Below, piece by piece: positions 16,792 through 25,112 of a DNA stretch of 64,000 nucleotides. Numbering within the stretch: position 1 is the first letter of the stretch; each line of letters begins with the position of its first letter. A program made the position numbers and the translations under genes. Source of the DNA: Novosphingobium mathurense (GTDB taxonomy: Bacteria > Pseudomonadota > Alphaproteobacteria > Sphingomonadales > Sphingomonadaceae); the NCBI RefSeq assembly GCF_900168325.1, contig NZ_FVZE01000003.1, positions 1 through 64,000 on the forward strand. Direction: 5' to 3'. Below the pieces are notes generated by a model. That model ran no database searches. It was not told the origin of the DNA and saw only the letters and a list, made by a program, of their open reading frames with translations.

Positions 16792-17649
16792 GTGTCTGAG
16801 ATCTACACCCTGCGCCTGCAATGCAACGACGCGCCCGGACTTGTCGCCAAGGTCGCGACTTATCTTGCCGAACGCGGCTGCAACATCGTGGACGCCCAGG
16901 AATTTCACGACCGGCCCGCGGGTCGTTTCTTCATGCGTGTCGAGTTCGAGCCCGGAAAACCCGGTTCTCTGGACGCGCTTAAAGCCGGCTTCGTACCGAT
17001 TGCCGAGGCCGCGGGTATGGATTGGAGCCTGCGCGACAAGGCGCGACCCAAGAAGGTCATGCTCATGGTTTCCAAGTGGGACCATTGCCTGGGCGACCTG
17101 CTCTACCGTCAGCGTATCGGTGAACTGCCGATGGACGTGGTCGGCATCATTTCGAACCATCCGCGCGAAGTCCTGCATACTTCGCTGATCAATGGCCTGC
17201 CCTACACGCACTTGCCGGTCACCAAGGAGACCAAGCCGCAACAGGAAGCGCAGATCCGCGAACTGGTTGAAGAGAGCGGCGCGGAACTGGTGGTTCTGGC
17301 ACGCTACATGCAGATCCTCTCGGACGAGATGGCAGGGTTCCTCTCCGGCCGCTGCATCAATATCCATCACTCCTTCCTGCCCGGATTCAAGGGGGCCAAG
17401 CCCTATCACCAGGCATTCGACCGCGGCGTGAAGATGATCGGTGCGACCGCTCATTACGTGACCGCCGATCTCGACGAAGGCCCGATCATCCATCAGGATG
17501 TGGAGTCCATCAGCCACGCCGACATGCCCGAGGAACTGGTACGCCGGGGCCGCGACATCGAACGGCGCGTTCTCGCCGAAGCGGTTCGTCTGCACCTCGA
17601 CGACCGGGTCTTCGCCAATGGCGCCCGCACCGTCGTATTCCGCGACTAG
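16792..17649 (+). CDS. purU: Formyltetrahydrofolate deformylase
   Basis: A 285-residue protein with an N-terminal ACT domain (1-85, CNDAPGLVAKVATYLAERGCNIVDA) and a formyltransferase domain (88-270). The catalytic triad of the fold is N190, H192 and D228 (CINIHHSFLPGFKG, TADLDEGP). PurU hydrolyses 10-formyl-THF to formate and THF, the last step in clearing the LigM methyl group. In SYK-6, as I recall, a formyl-THF ligase (LigH) fills this slot; deformylase use means no ATP is gained. The start is a GTG at 16792 after AAAGAGAGGAACC. It is 33 bases downstream of metF and 29 upstream of ligA, in one operon. Confidence 0.93.
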   Translation: MSEIYTLRLQCNDAPGLVAKVATYLAERGCNIVDAQEFHDRPAGRFFMRVEFEPGKPGSLDALKAGFVPIAEAAGMDWSLRDKARPKKVMLMVSKWDHCLGDLLYRQRIGELPMDVVGIISNHPREVLHTSLINGLPYTHLPVTKETKPQQEAQIRELVEESGAELVVLARYMQILSDEMAGFLSGRCINIHHSFLPGFKGAKPYHQAFDRGVKMIGATAHYVTADLDEGPIIHQDVESISHADMPEELVRRGRDIERRVLAEAVRLHLDDRVFANGARTVVFRD

Positions 17650-17678
17650 GCTGCATCAGCAGCGAAAGGACAGTTTCC

Positions 17679-19000
<1,322 letters not shown>

Positions 19001-19065
19001 TCGATCGACCTGCTCGGCTGCTCCTTCACGAAAGACTATGGTGGCCGTGCGACGAACACCCGGAT

Positions 19066-19106
19066 GAACGGACATCTGGCAGCCGTGCGCCGCCAGATGT
19101 CCGTTC
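19066..19106. terminator. Strong hairpin between ligB and pabB
   Basis: A 15-base perfect stem (GAACGGACATCTGGC and its complement) with an 11-base loop lies between convergent ligB and pabB. It can act in both directions. A short pyrimidine tract follows on the plus strand. Confidence 0.8.
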
Positions 19107-19137
19107 CTGTTTGCAGGCCAGAAGGGCTTGGAACTTC

Positions 19138-20439
19138 TTAACTGTAGGGCATTGCCATAACGGGAAGAAATGAGGGCGCTGTTGCCCAGAGATCCGGCTC
19201 ACGCACTTCTCCCGCAAAGCGCGCCTTGGCGAGGCATTCCTCCCATTCAAGGGCAGGCACACTATCGGCAACGATGCCGCAACCGACATCAAGACGTCCG
19301 CTGTAGCCCTCGCCGGCGCCGGTCACGTCCATGGTCCTGATCGCGACGTTGAACATTGCCCGGTTCTTGCCGAGAACGCCGAGGGCCCCCGTGTAGAGGC
19401 CGCGACCGAAGGTTTCGACGCGCGCGATGACTTCGCTGGCCCTGATCTTCGGTGCCCCAACGATCGATCCGCAGGGAAAAAGCGCCTTGAGGATGTCCAT
19501 GGCTCCGACGCCCGCTCTCACGCGGCTGCGCACCGTCGATGTCATCTGCCAGACCGATGGATACCCCTCGATATCGAAGAGCGCCGGGCAGCGCACGCTA
19601 CCCGGCTCGCTCACGCGCGACATGTCGTTGCGCAGGAGATCGAGGATCATCAGGTTCTCGGCGCGGTCCTTGGGACTGCCAAGCAGTTCGTCATGCAATT
19701 GCCGATCCCGAACCGGATCAAGATGGCGCGGCCGTGTGCCTTTCATCGGTCGGGCCTGCAGCTGATTTCCTTCAAACCGAAAGAAGAGTTCGGGCGAAAA
19801 GGACAGCACATGGCGCTCTCCAGTGGCGATCATGGCACCCAGCGGCGCCTTTGCGCGTGAACGAATGCGGCAATAGGTCGCCAGCGGATCGCGCAATGCC
19901 GTGCGCGTGGGGAACGTCAGGTTGGCCTGGTAGATCTCGCCAGACGCGATACTTTCGAGCACAGAGCGGGCACCTGCCTCAAAGTCGCGCTGCGTTACCA
20001 GCGATTCCAGCCGTGTTCCGCCCGCGAGGGGACATTCATGCAAGGATGCACCGAGCGGCAACGGGCCAGAGGTTTGCCGGCCAAATACGCCGAACCAGAG
20101 CAAAGGTGCGGGTCTGCCGGATGATTCAACGAAGTCGGCGCGGACCGCGAAACGATCGAAGGCAGGCGCTGCGCCGTAGGAGAGGAACCCTGCCAGGGTC
20201 CTTCCCCGGGCAATCAGCGCGTCGATCCGTAAAAGGGCGCTTTCGACCTGATCGATCCGGTCGCAGAACACTTCCTCCTCCAGGTCGGTGAGAATCGTCG
20301 CCTTGTCCCTGGCCTGATCGTCGAGCAGGACGAAGGGGCGGCCAAGCCCGAATTCCGTCAGTAGAGTGTGCTGAATATCCGCGACCTGCCCCGCCCCGAT
20401 GGACCATCCTTCGGGGTAGGTCCGGCCGCTCAGGTCCAC
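19138..20439 (-). CDS. pabB: Aminodeoxychorismate synthase component I
   Basis: About 433 residues with a complete chorismate-binding domain: SIASGEIYQANLTFP, SFSPELFFRFEG, ARPMKGTRPR, RAENLMILDLLRNDMSRV and PCGSIVGAPKIRA. These fit PabB better than TrpE. PabB makes 4-amino-4-deoxychorismate for p-aminobenzoate; no PabA glutaminase or PabC lyase is adjacent. I favour a GTG at 20439 overlapping the folB end by ten bases; the frame is open to 20496, which would overlap folB by 67 bases. It is last in a folD-folB-pabB minus-strand series, linking folate synthesis to the demethylation locus. Confidence 0.88.
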   Translation of the reverse strand: MDLSGRTYPEGWSIGAGQVADIQHTLLTEFGLGRPFVLLDDQARDKATILTDLEEEVFCDRIDQVESALLRIDALIARGRTLAGFLSYGAAPAFDRFAVRADFVESSGRPAPLLWFGVFGRQTSGPLPLGASLHECPLAGGTRLESLVTQRDFEAGARSVLESIASGEIYQANLTFPTRTALRDPLATYCRIRSRAKAPLGAMIATGERHVLSFSPELFFRFEGNQLQARPMKGTRPRHLDPVRDRQLHDELLGSPKDRAENLMILDLLRNDMSRVSEPGSVRCPALFDIEGYPSVWQMTSTVRSRVRAGVGAMDILKALFPCGSIVGAPKIRASEVIARVETFGRGLYTGALGVLGKNRAMFNVAIRTMDVTGAGEGYSGRLDVGCGIVADSVPALEWEECLAKARFAGEVREPDLWATAPSFLPVMAMPYS

Positions 20440-20819
20440 CGCACCACCCGCGTCGAGGCCAGACCGTTGAGAAGGGCAGCCGGCTTCTGAACGCAAACCT
20501 CGACCCGTACGACGAGATCGCTTTCAAGGCACCGTTCGGCCAATCTCGCCGCGAACGTCTCGATAAGGCAGATTCGCTCACAGGCGAGGTCCTGCGCATG
20601 TTCGACTATCCGGTTGTAATCGATCGTCTCTGTCAGGATGTCCTCACGCGGAGTGACGATGTCGGCAACGACGCCAATAATCAATGTCTGCTTGCGACCG
20701 ATCTCATGCGAATGCACGCCAATATCGGCGGCGACACGCAAGTCGTTGACCGCAATTTGCGAAACGCAGTTCAGGCCTGCGTCCTTTCCGATGCTTGTCA
20801 GATCCATTTGCAGGTTCAT
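20430..20819 (-). CDS. folB: Dihydroneopterin aldolase
   Basis: A 129-residue FolB-type T-fold protein: VNDLRVAADIGVHSHEIGRKQTL, ETIDYNRIVEHAQDLACERICLIETFAARLAERC and the closing VRVEVCVQKPAAL. The conserved Lys near QKPAAL and the Glu in HEIGRKQ are present. FolB splits 7,8-dihydroneopterin in THF biosynthesis. The ATG at 20819 is preceded by AAAGGGG; a GTG at 20840 is an alternative. It is 31 bases downstream of folD and overlaps pabB, so the three are probably one operon. A second folate-biosynthesis gene inside a catabolic locus is unusual. Confidence 0.88.
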   Translation of the reverse strand: MNLQMDLTSIGKDAGLNCVSQIAVNDLRVAADIGVHSHEIGRKQTLIIGVVADIVTPREDILTETIDYNRIVEHAQDLACERICLIETFAARLAERCLESDLVVRVEVCVQKPAALLNGLASTRVVRWT

Positions 20820-20849
20820 CTTCACCCCTTTCTCCGGCACTTCGATCCG

Positions 20850-21734
20850 TCAGACTGAAAGCCTGTGCCGCGCTTCACCGAGGCTCAGAGCAGCGGCCTT
20901 AGCCGTATTCGACAGGAGGCAGGCAATCGTCATCGGACCGACTCCGCCCGGCACCGGAGTGACCGCACGCGCATGCTGCACTTCATCGAAAGCGACATCG
21001 CCCATGAGGCCGGTCGTACCATCGGGAAGGGCAACGCGCGTGATACCGACATCGATGATGACCGCGCCTTCCTTGACCCAGAAGCCCTTTACCAGTCCCG
21101 GCGCACCGGCAGCTGCCACGACAATGTCAGCCTTGCGCACGATCTCCGACAGACCCCGCGTCTCGATGTGGGTGACAGTAACGGTAGCCTCGCGCTCCAG
21201 CAGCAACATCGCCACCGGCTTGCCGACGATGTTGGACTTGCCGATCACCACCGCATCGAGCCCACGGTAGTCGGAGATGACGGTGTCGAGCAACATCATG
21301 ACACCCAAGGGCGTGCATGGGACAAGCCCGCCGGTCCCGGTCGAAAGCCGACCGACGTTGACCGGATGAAACCCGTCAACATCCTTGTCCGGTGTGATCG
21401 CGTCGAGCACGAGGCCCGCATCGATGTGATCCGGAAGCGGCAATTGGACGAGAATTCCATGGACGGTCGGATCGCTATTAAGGTCTTCGATCAGGGCAAG
21501 CAGATCCGCTTCATCCGTCGCGGCCGGAAGTCGATGTTCGGTCGAACGCATGCCGACCTTACGGCATTCGCGGACCTTGCGCCCGACATAGACTTCGCTG
21601 GCCGGGTCATTGCCCACCAGAACGACCGCCAGCCCAGGCGCCTGGCCCAGCCTTTCGGTCAGTCCCCTCACCGTCTCTGCGGTCTGCTCCGAAACGCTGC
21701 GTGCGAGCGCCTTGCCGTCGATCAGCGCGCTCAC
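20850..21734 (-). CDS. folD: Methylenetetrahydrofolate dehydrogenase/cyclohydrolase
   Basis: A 294-residue bifunctional FolD. Landmarks are [81 protein letters not shown] and [14 protein letters not shown]. It converts methylene-THF to 10-formyl-THF and bridges MetF and PurU in disposal of LigM methyl groups. The start is a GTG at 21734 that overlaps the stop of a 28-codon upstream frame (GTGA), so folD may depend on that frame for translation. The operon is divergent from a MarR-family regulator. Confidence 0.95.
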   Translation of the reverse strand: MSALIDGKALARSVSEQTAETVRGLTERLGQAPGLAVVLVGNDPASEVYVGRKVRECRKVGMRSTEHRLPAATDEADLLALIEDLNSDPTVHGILVQLPLPDHIDAGLVLDAITPDKDVDGFHPVNVGRLSTGTGGLVPCTPLGVMMLLDTVISDYRGLDAVVIGKSNIVGKPVAMLLLEREATVTVTHIETRGLSEIVRKADIVVAAAGAPGLVKGFWVKEGAVIIDVGITRVALPDGTTGLMGDVAFDEVQHARAVTPVPGGVGPMTIACLLSNTAKAAALSLGEARHRLSV

Positions 21735-21817
21735 TGTTCGCTCGCCGGCGCGAGATTACCTTCGGTCTTGCGATCGGGATTACGGGCGTGCGGAACCCCA
21801 GTTCGGACGATCTTCAT
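21731..21817 (-). CDS. Small upstream ORF (28 aa) coupled to folD
   Basis: ATG at 21817 is preceded by a good ribosome site (GAGAGGAAAC) and the frame ends in TGA overlapping the folD GTG. The product begins [14 protein letters not shown] and ends NLAPASEQ. I do not recognise it. No good ribosome site precedes folD itself, so this small frame may be the real entry point for ribosomes, either as a leader peptide or as the tail of a lost gene. Confidence 0.55.
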   Translation of the reverse strand: MKIVRTGVPHARNPDRKTEGNLAPASEQ

Positions 21818-21888
21818 TGTTTCCTCTCGCCAATCGCGAATGTCAGGCCCAGTGCGTCGCTATAAGACCTTTTTTCCAATATACGAAT

Positions 21889-21904
21889 TTTCATGTCTAT
21901 GAAA
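21889..21904. promoter_or_regulatory. TTTCAT-gtct-ATGAAA operator candidate between folD and MarR genes
   Basis: Perfect 6-4-6 inverted repeat in the divergent region. The preceding block GAATTTTCAT also occurs at the hydrolase/ligM promoter (15769 region), so the MarR protein encoded at 21988 may control both. Confidence 0.5.
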
Positions 21905-21987
21905 TAGAGACCTTGATAATTCTGCGCGACGCGCTCAGCATCGCGGGGCGAGGACGCAAACCGCTCATCTTGACGCCGCGGCGGCGA

Positions 21988-22533
21988 ATGGTCATCGTTC
22001 GATGCAAACGACGCAAAGCGTCTCAGGGTGGGGCTCGAAACTCATTGCAAGTTGAAGACAATAGCCGGTCCGACGAGACTGACCTCGACAATTCCTTCGG
22101 TTATCAACTCAAGATGCTCCAGGTCGATGTCGATGCGCGCGCACGCGAAGCACTCGCGGAATTCGACATTTCGCCAGCCAGGGTCACGGCGATGATCGTG
22201 ATCAACAAGAATGCCGGCTGCACCCAGACTGCGCTGGGCGAGGCGCTGTCGATCAATCGCGCCAGTGCCATGAAACTGGTCAATATCCTCGAGGCTCGTG
22301 GGTTCGTAACACGAGCGGCAGCGCCCGATTCCCGGGCCAATGCACTCTACCTCACGAGGCTCGGCGATGCGACGCTGCGCAAGATGACTGCAGCTCTGGA
22401 AGAAGCCGACCGTGATGTCCTCTCCCCGTTGAGCCCAGCGGAACAGGAAGTTTTCCGCGCGTACATGCAACGCGTCCGCAAGGGTCTCGCCGACTGCCGC
22501 AGGGGGACTAACGAGAGCTCTGACGAAGGCTGA
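21988..22533 (+). CDS. MarR-family regulator, DesR-like candidate
   Basis: A winged-HTH protein of up to 181 residues: FGYQLKMLQVDVDARAREALAEFDISPARVTAMIVI, the recognition region QTALGEALSINRASAMKLVNILEARGFVTRAAAPDSRANALYLTRLG, then a C-terminal dimer helix. The start is uncertain: ATG at 21988, or TTG at 22045 near GGTGGGG with 163 codons. In SYK-6 a MarR-type repressor (DesR) controls ligM and desA operons in response to vanillate and syringate. Location beside folD-folB-pabB and a shared motif at the ligM promoter make this a reasonable counterpart. Orthology is inferred, not shown. Confidence 0.8.
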   Translation: MVIVRCKRRKASQGGARNSLQVEDNSRSDETDLDNSFGYQLKMLQVDVDARAREALAEFDISPARVTAMIVINKNAGCTQTALGEALSINRASAMKLVNILEARGFVTRAAAPDSRANALYLTRLGDATLRKMTAALEEADRDVLSPLSPAEQEVFRAYMQRVRKGLADCRRGTNESSDEG

Positions 22534-22643
22534 CGCCCCGGACAGGCAGGATGACCGGGGCGTGCCACCACCACAGATCGGACACTGCCAAAGGCTGGTG
22601 GGTGCTCCGTCGAGCAGGATGGTTTTGGTTTCGACGAAGGCGT

Positions 22644-22739
22644 TCAGGCCTTCCGGCCCACCTTCGCGACCGTTGTCCCGTCCTCCGCCTGCTTCAGTAT
22701 GAAGGCGATCTGCTGCTCACTGAACCTGGACTTCTTCAT
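22644..22739 (-). mobile_element. IS3-family OrfA N-terminal remnant
   Basis: MKKSRFSEQQIAFILKQAE and the following GTTVAKVGRKA match the first 31 residues of IS3/IS407-type OrfA proteins, then stop at TGA (22644). The rest of the element is missing. It lies between two MarR genes and shows that the locus has been rearranged. Confidence 0.75.
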
Positions 22740-22938
22740 GCCGCGAATCTCCTGACTGGCACTGGCCAAACCTAACCGGGAAATTCTCAGAATGTTCGGA
22801 CCAGTTTGCCGGGCCCAGGTCAGTCGCCATTGTACAATGAGGGCAAGATCTATCACTAACGGTCGTGATTATATTGACAGTGCTGCAAACCTATGCGCTA
22901 GGCTGGCTGGAAGCGAGAAACCACGCAGCGGACCGGCC

Positions 22939-23463
22939 ATGACGCAAGACATTCCCGAGATTGAGCCGGATGAGGCAACGGGTACCCATGCGGATATCCT
23001 GCATCGTCTGCTCAAGCTCTCGAACAAGCTGCTCGCGCCTTTCTCGATGCACCTCGAGCAGCAGTACAAGATCAGCGTCAACGAGTTTCGGCTGCTCATG
23101 TTGATCGGCCGCTATCCCGGCTGCGCCAGCCACGAACTTGCGGACATGACCGGAGTGAGCGCAATGAGCGTCTCTCGTGCCGTCTTCGCGCTGGAACGCA
23201 ACGACCGTATCCGCGTCGAACGCGACCCGCAGAACAAGCGGCGCAAACGCCTGACCCTGACCGAAGAGGGCGAACGGCTGTTCCGGATCATGGAGCCGCA
23301 GAGCGGCCAGGTCGCGGACTATCTCATGTCCAATCTGCTGCCCCACGAAGTCGCCATGTTCGACCACATTCTCAAGATCCTGATCGACACGCTGGAGGCA
23401 ACCGACGAGGATGGCAATTCGCTGTTCCTCGAACGCACCCGCCCGCAGGAAAATGGCGAATAG
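22939..23463 (+). CDS. MarR-family transcriptional regulator
   Basis: A 174-residue protein with the MarR winged helix: HRLLKLSNKLLAPFSMHLEQQYKISVNEFRLLMLIGRYPG, ELADMTGVSAMSVSRAVFALERNDRIRVERDPQNKRRKRLTLTEEG. The wing (DPQNKRRKRL) is typical. ATG at 22939 gives a normal length; no clear ribosome site is visible. An IS3 scrap lies just upstream, and no divergent or downstream partner gene is close, so its target is unclear. FerC-like control of the ferB region is one option, since a MarR protein regulates ferBA in SYK-6. Confidence 0.85.
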   Translation: MTQDIPEIEPDEATGTHADILHRLLKLSNKLLAPFSMHLEQQYKISVNEFRLLMLIGRYPGCASHELADMTGVSAMSVSRAVFALERNDRIRVERDPQNKRRKRLTLTEEGERLFRIMEPQSGQVADYLMSNLLPHEVAMFDHILKILIDTLEATDEDGNSLFLERTRPQENGE

Positions 23464-23825
23464 CAGCCCTCCCCCGCTCGCGGATAGCTGGCCTTAGCCC
23501 GGCATATTGGTCCGGCCATTGCGGGCATGAACTGCCAAATCGGCCTCAACTGCAGATCAATGCTGCCCTCACCGTCCGTAGTTGGGGGGGGAATGTTCGC
23601 CCCCATCTGGATAGGTACCACTGTGCGCGTTCAACTCTAGCCGCTCAGCCGCTCCAAGGCCGGCGCCTCAGGAAGGCTGCTCGGTCGTGATGCCCGCCAG
23701 CGAGGATCCGAGGGAAGCCGGACCTGACTATCAGCGAGCAGGTCGCTTCGGCACAAAGTTTAGCGCACGATTGCGCGGATCACAGGATCGGCCTGCATGG
23801 GGGTAGCGTCAGGAGTTAGAGGGAA
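23464..23825. other. Intergenic stretch, no gene seen
   Basis: Three hundred and sixty bases between the MarR gene and the convergent GntR gene. I see an eight-G run near 23584 but no convincing reading frame, RNA gene or strong hairpin. Confidence 0.6.
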
Positions 23826-24575
23826 TCACGATGTCGCCCTTGCATAACGTTCGCGCTTGGCGGCAACGGCACGGCGCGCTTCCTCGACCGCGCGCTCTTC
23901 TGTCGCGAATAGCAGGCTGTCGAGTACAGTGGAAAGATGCGCGCGCATCGACGCCCGCGCTGCGCGGGGATCGCGGGCACGCAGTGCATCGAGCACGGCA
24001 GTGTGCTCATCGACGACAGGCTTGATGTTGGCGCTGCGGGCCTTTTCGTGAAGCAGCGAGGCTTCGGGCGACGTGGCCCGCAAATTCCACAAGCGTTCCA
24101 CGATCTCGATCAGCGCTGCATTGCGAGTAGCCGCTGCGATCGCGACATGGAATTGACGATCGGCCCTTTCAGTGCCTTTGGGATCCAGGTTTTCCCGCGC
24201 AATCTCCTCCACCAGTCGCTCAAGCCCGGCAAGTTCCTCATCGGTGATCTGAGCGGCGGCGAGCGCGGCGCATTCGGCTTCGACCAACAGCCGGGCTTCG
24301 GTAAGTTCGAAAGCGGAGATATTGAAACCTGGCTTCTCTTCGTCGCCCGGCAGCCGCACCACATATGCGCCCGAACCTACCCGCACTTCGACCAGACCCT
24401 GAACCTCGAGCGCGATGATCGCCTCGCGCACAGTGGGACGACTGACGTTGTGGAGCGCAGACAGCTCTCGCTCGGCAGGAAGACGGTCACCGACGCGGTA
24501 TTTCCCTTGCGCCAGATCGACGAGTAGTTCGCGAGCAAGATCCTGATAGAGTCGCTCTTTCACACCGTCCGACAT
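23826..24575 (-). CDS. GntR-family regulator, FadR subfamily (probable uronate-locus regulator)
   Basis: A 249-residue protein: winged HTH at 10-75 (GDRLPAERELSALHNVSRPTVREAIIALEVQGLVEVRVGSGAYVV) and an all-helical FCD effector domain (LTEARLLVEAECAALAAAQITDEEL, ADRQFHVAIAAATRNAALIEIVERLW, VDEHTAVLDALRARDPRAARASMRAHL). His and Asp positions typical of metal-binding FCD domains are present. The start ATG at 24575 follows GGAAGACG. FadR-type proteins bind TGGT-N3-ACCA; such elements occur in its own promoter (24609) and three others in the uronate locus. UxuR/ExuR in E. coli belong to this family, and an equivalent role is likely. Confidence 0.88.
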   Translation of the reverse strand: MSDGVKERLYQDLARELLVDLAQGKYRVGDRLPAERELSALHNVSRPTVREAIIALEVQGLVEVRVGSGAYVVRLPGDEEKPGFNISAFELTEARLLVEAECAALAAAQITDEELAGLERLVEEIARENLDPKGTERADRQFHVAIAAATRNAALIEIVERLWNLRATSPEASLLHEKARSANIKPVVDEHTAVLDALRARDPRAARASMRAHLSTVLDSLLFATEERAVEEARRAVAAKRERYARATS

Positions 24576-24608
24576 CGCTTTTTCGTCTTCCTTACCAATT
24601 GAAGAATT

Positions 24609-24621
24609 ATGACAGACCAAT
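24609..24621. promoter_or_regulatory. FadR-type operator candidate in gntR promoter
   Basis: The minus strand reads ATTGGTCTGTCAT, 34 bases upstream of the gntR start. The first ten bases are identical to the site at 37846 in front of manD/uxaC. The right half-arm is degenerate relative to ACCA. Confidence 0.55.
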
Positions 24622-25048
24622 AAAACAAGGTCAATCCAACATAGGGACCTTTGCAGATATTTGCGAGCAGGCACCGCATATAACGTATGCCTGCGACATC
24701 GCCATCTGCCGGAGCCTCAATGGCATGACCCCGAAAACCGCGCCCCACCTATGCACAAAAGGAATGGACGGCGCTACGCGAAATGGGTGCATACTTGAGG
24801 CAAGCCTCCAGCTTCGTGCGCGCGTCCGCATCGGTCGACGGCACATCGATGGGCTTCAGAACGAAGATTATTGCAACCAAGTAAGTCGCCATCTCCGTCT
24901 TTGTCGGCAAGCACGGATTTACGCAGGTCCTCGAACCTTCCCTTAGGCTAGCAGAACGCACCCTTTGCGAGCTTGAAATGCCTGCAGGATGGGACGTCAG
25001 TGAACGATCTGGCGATTTTCAACGCAACGGTAAACCAAGTGGCTTGAC

Positions 25049-25059
25049 TGGTCTTACCA
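25049..25059. promoter_or_regulatory. FadR-type operator TGGT-CTT-ACCA upstream of TonB receptor
   Basis: Perfect TGGT/ACCA arms with a three-base centre, 53 bases upstream of the receptor start. It fits the general FadR/UxuR-type consensus. Confidence 0.65.
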
Positions 25060-25112
25060 AAACAATCTAATCGGCTAGTCAACCGTATCAAGGTTCTTAG
25101 GGAGATGAGTTC

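Larger units (their letters stand above)
24576..25112. other. Divergent control region of gntR and TonB receptor
   Basis: Over 500 bases with two FadR-type elements (24609 and 25049) at its ends. Several short open frames lie in the middle, but none has a recognisable product or ribosome site, and I do not call a gene. Confidence 0.6.

Noticed and set aside
15769..17595. 608-codon minus-strand frame opposite metF-purU
   Set aside because: It spans two well-defined plus-strand genes and their gap, without any family match.
22551..22790. Possible complete IS3 element
   Set aside because: Only the first 31 residues of OrfA are present; no OrfB or clear terminal repeats are seen.
24599..24961. 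Short frames between gntR and the TonB receptor
   Set aside because: No ribosome sites and no recognisable products; the region is better explained as divergent control DNA.
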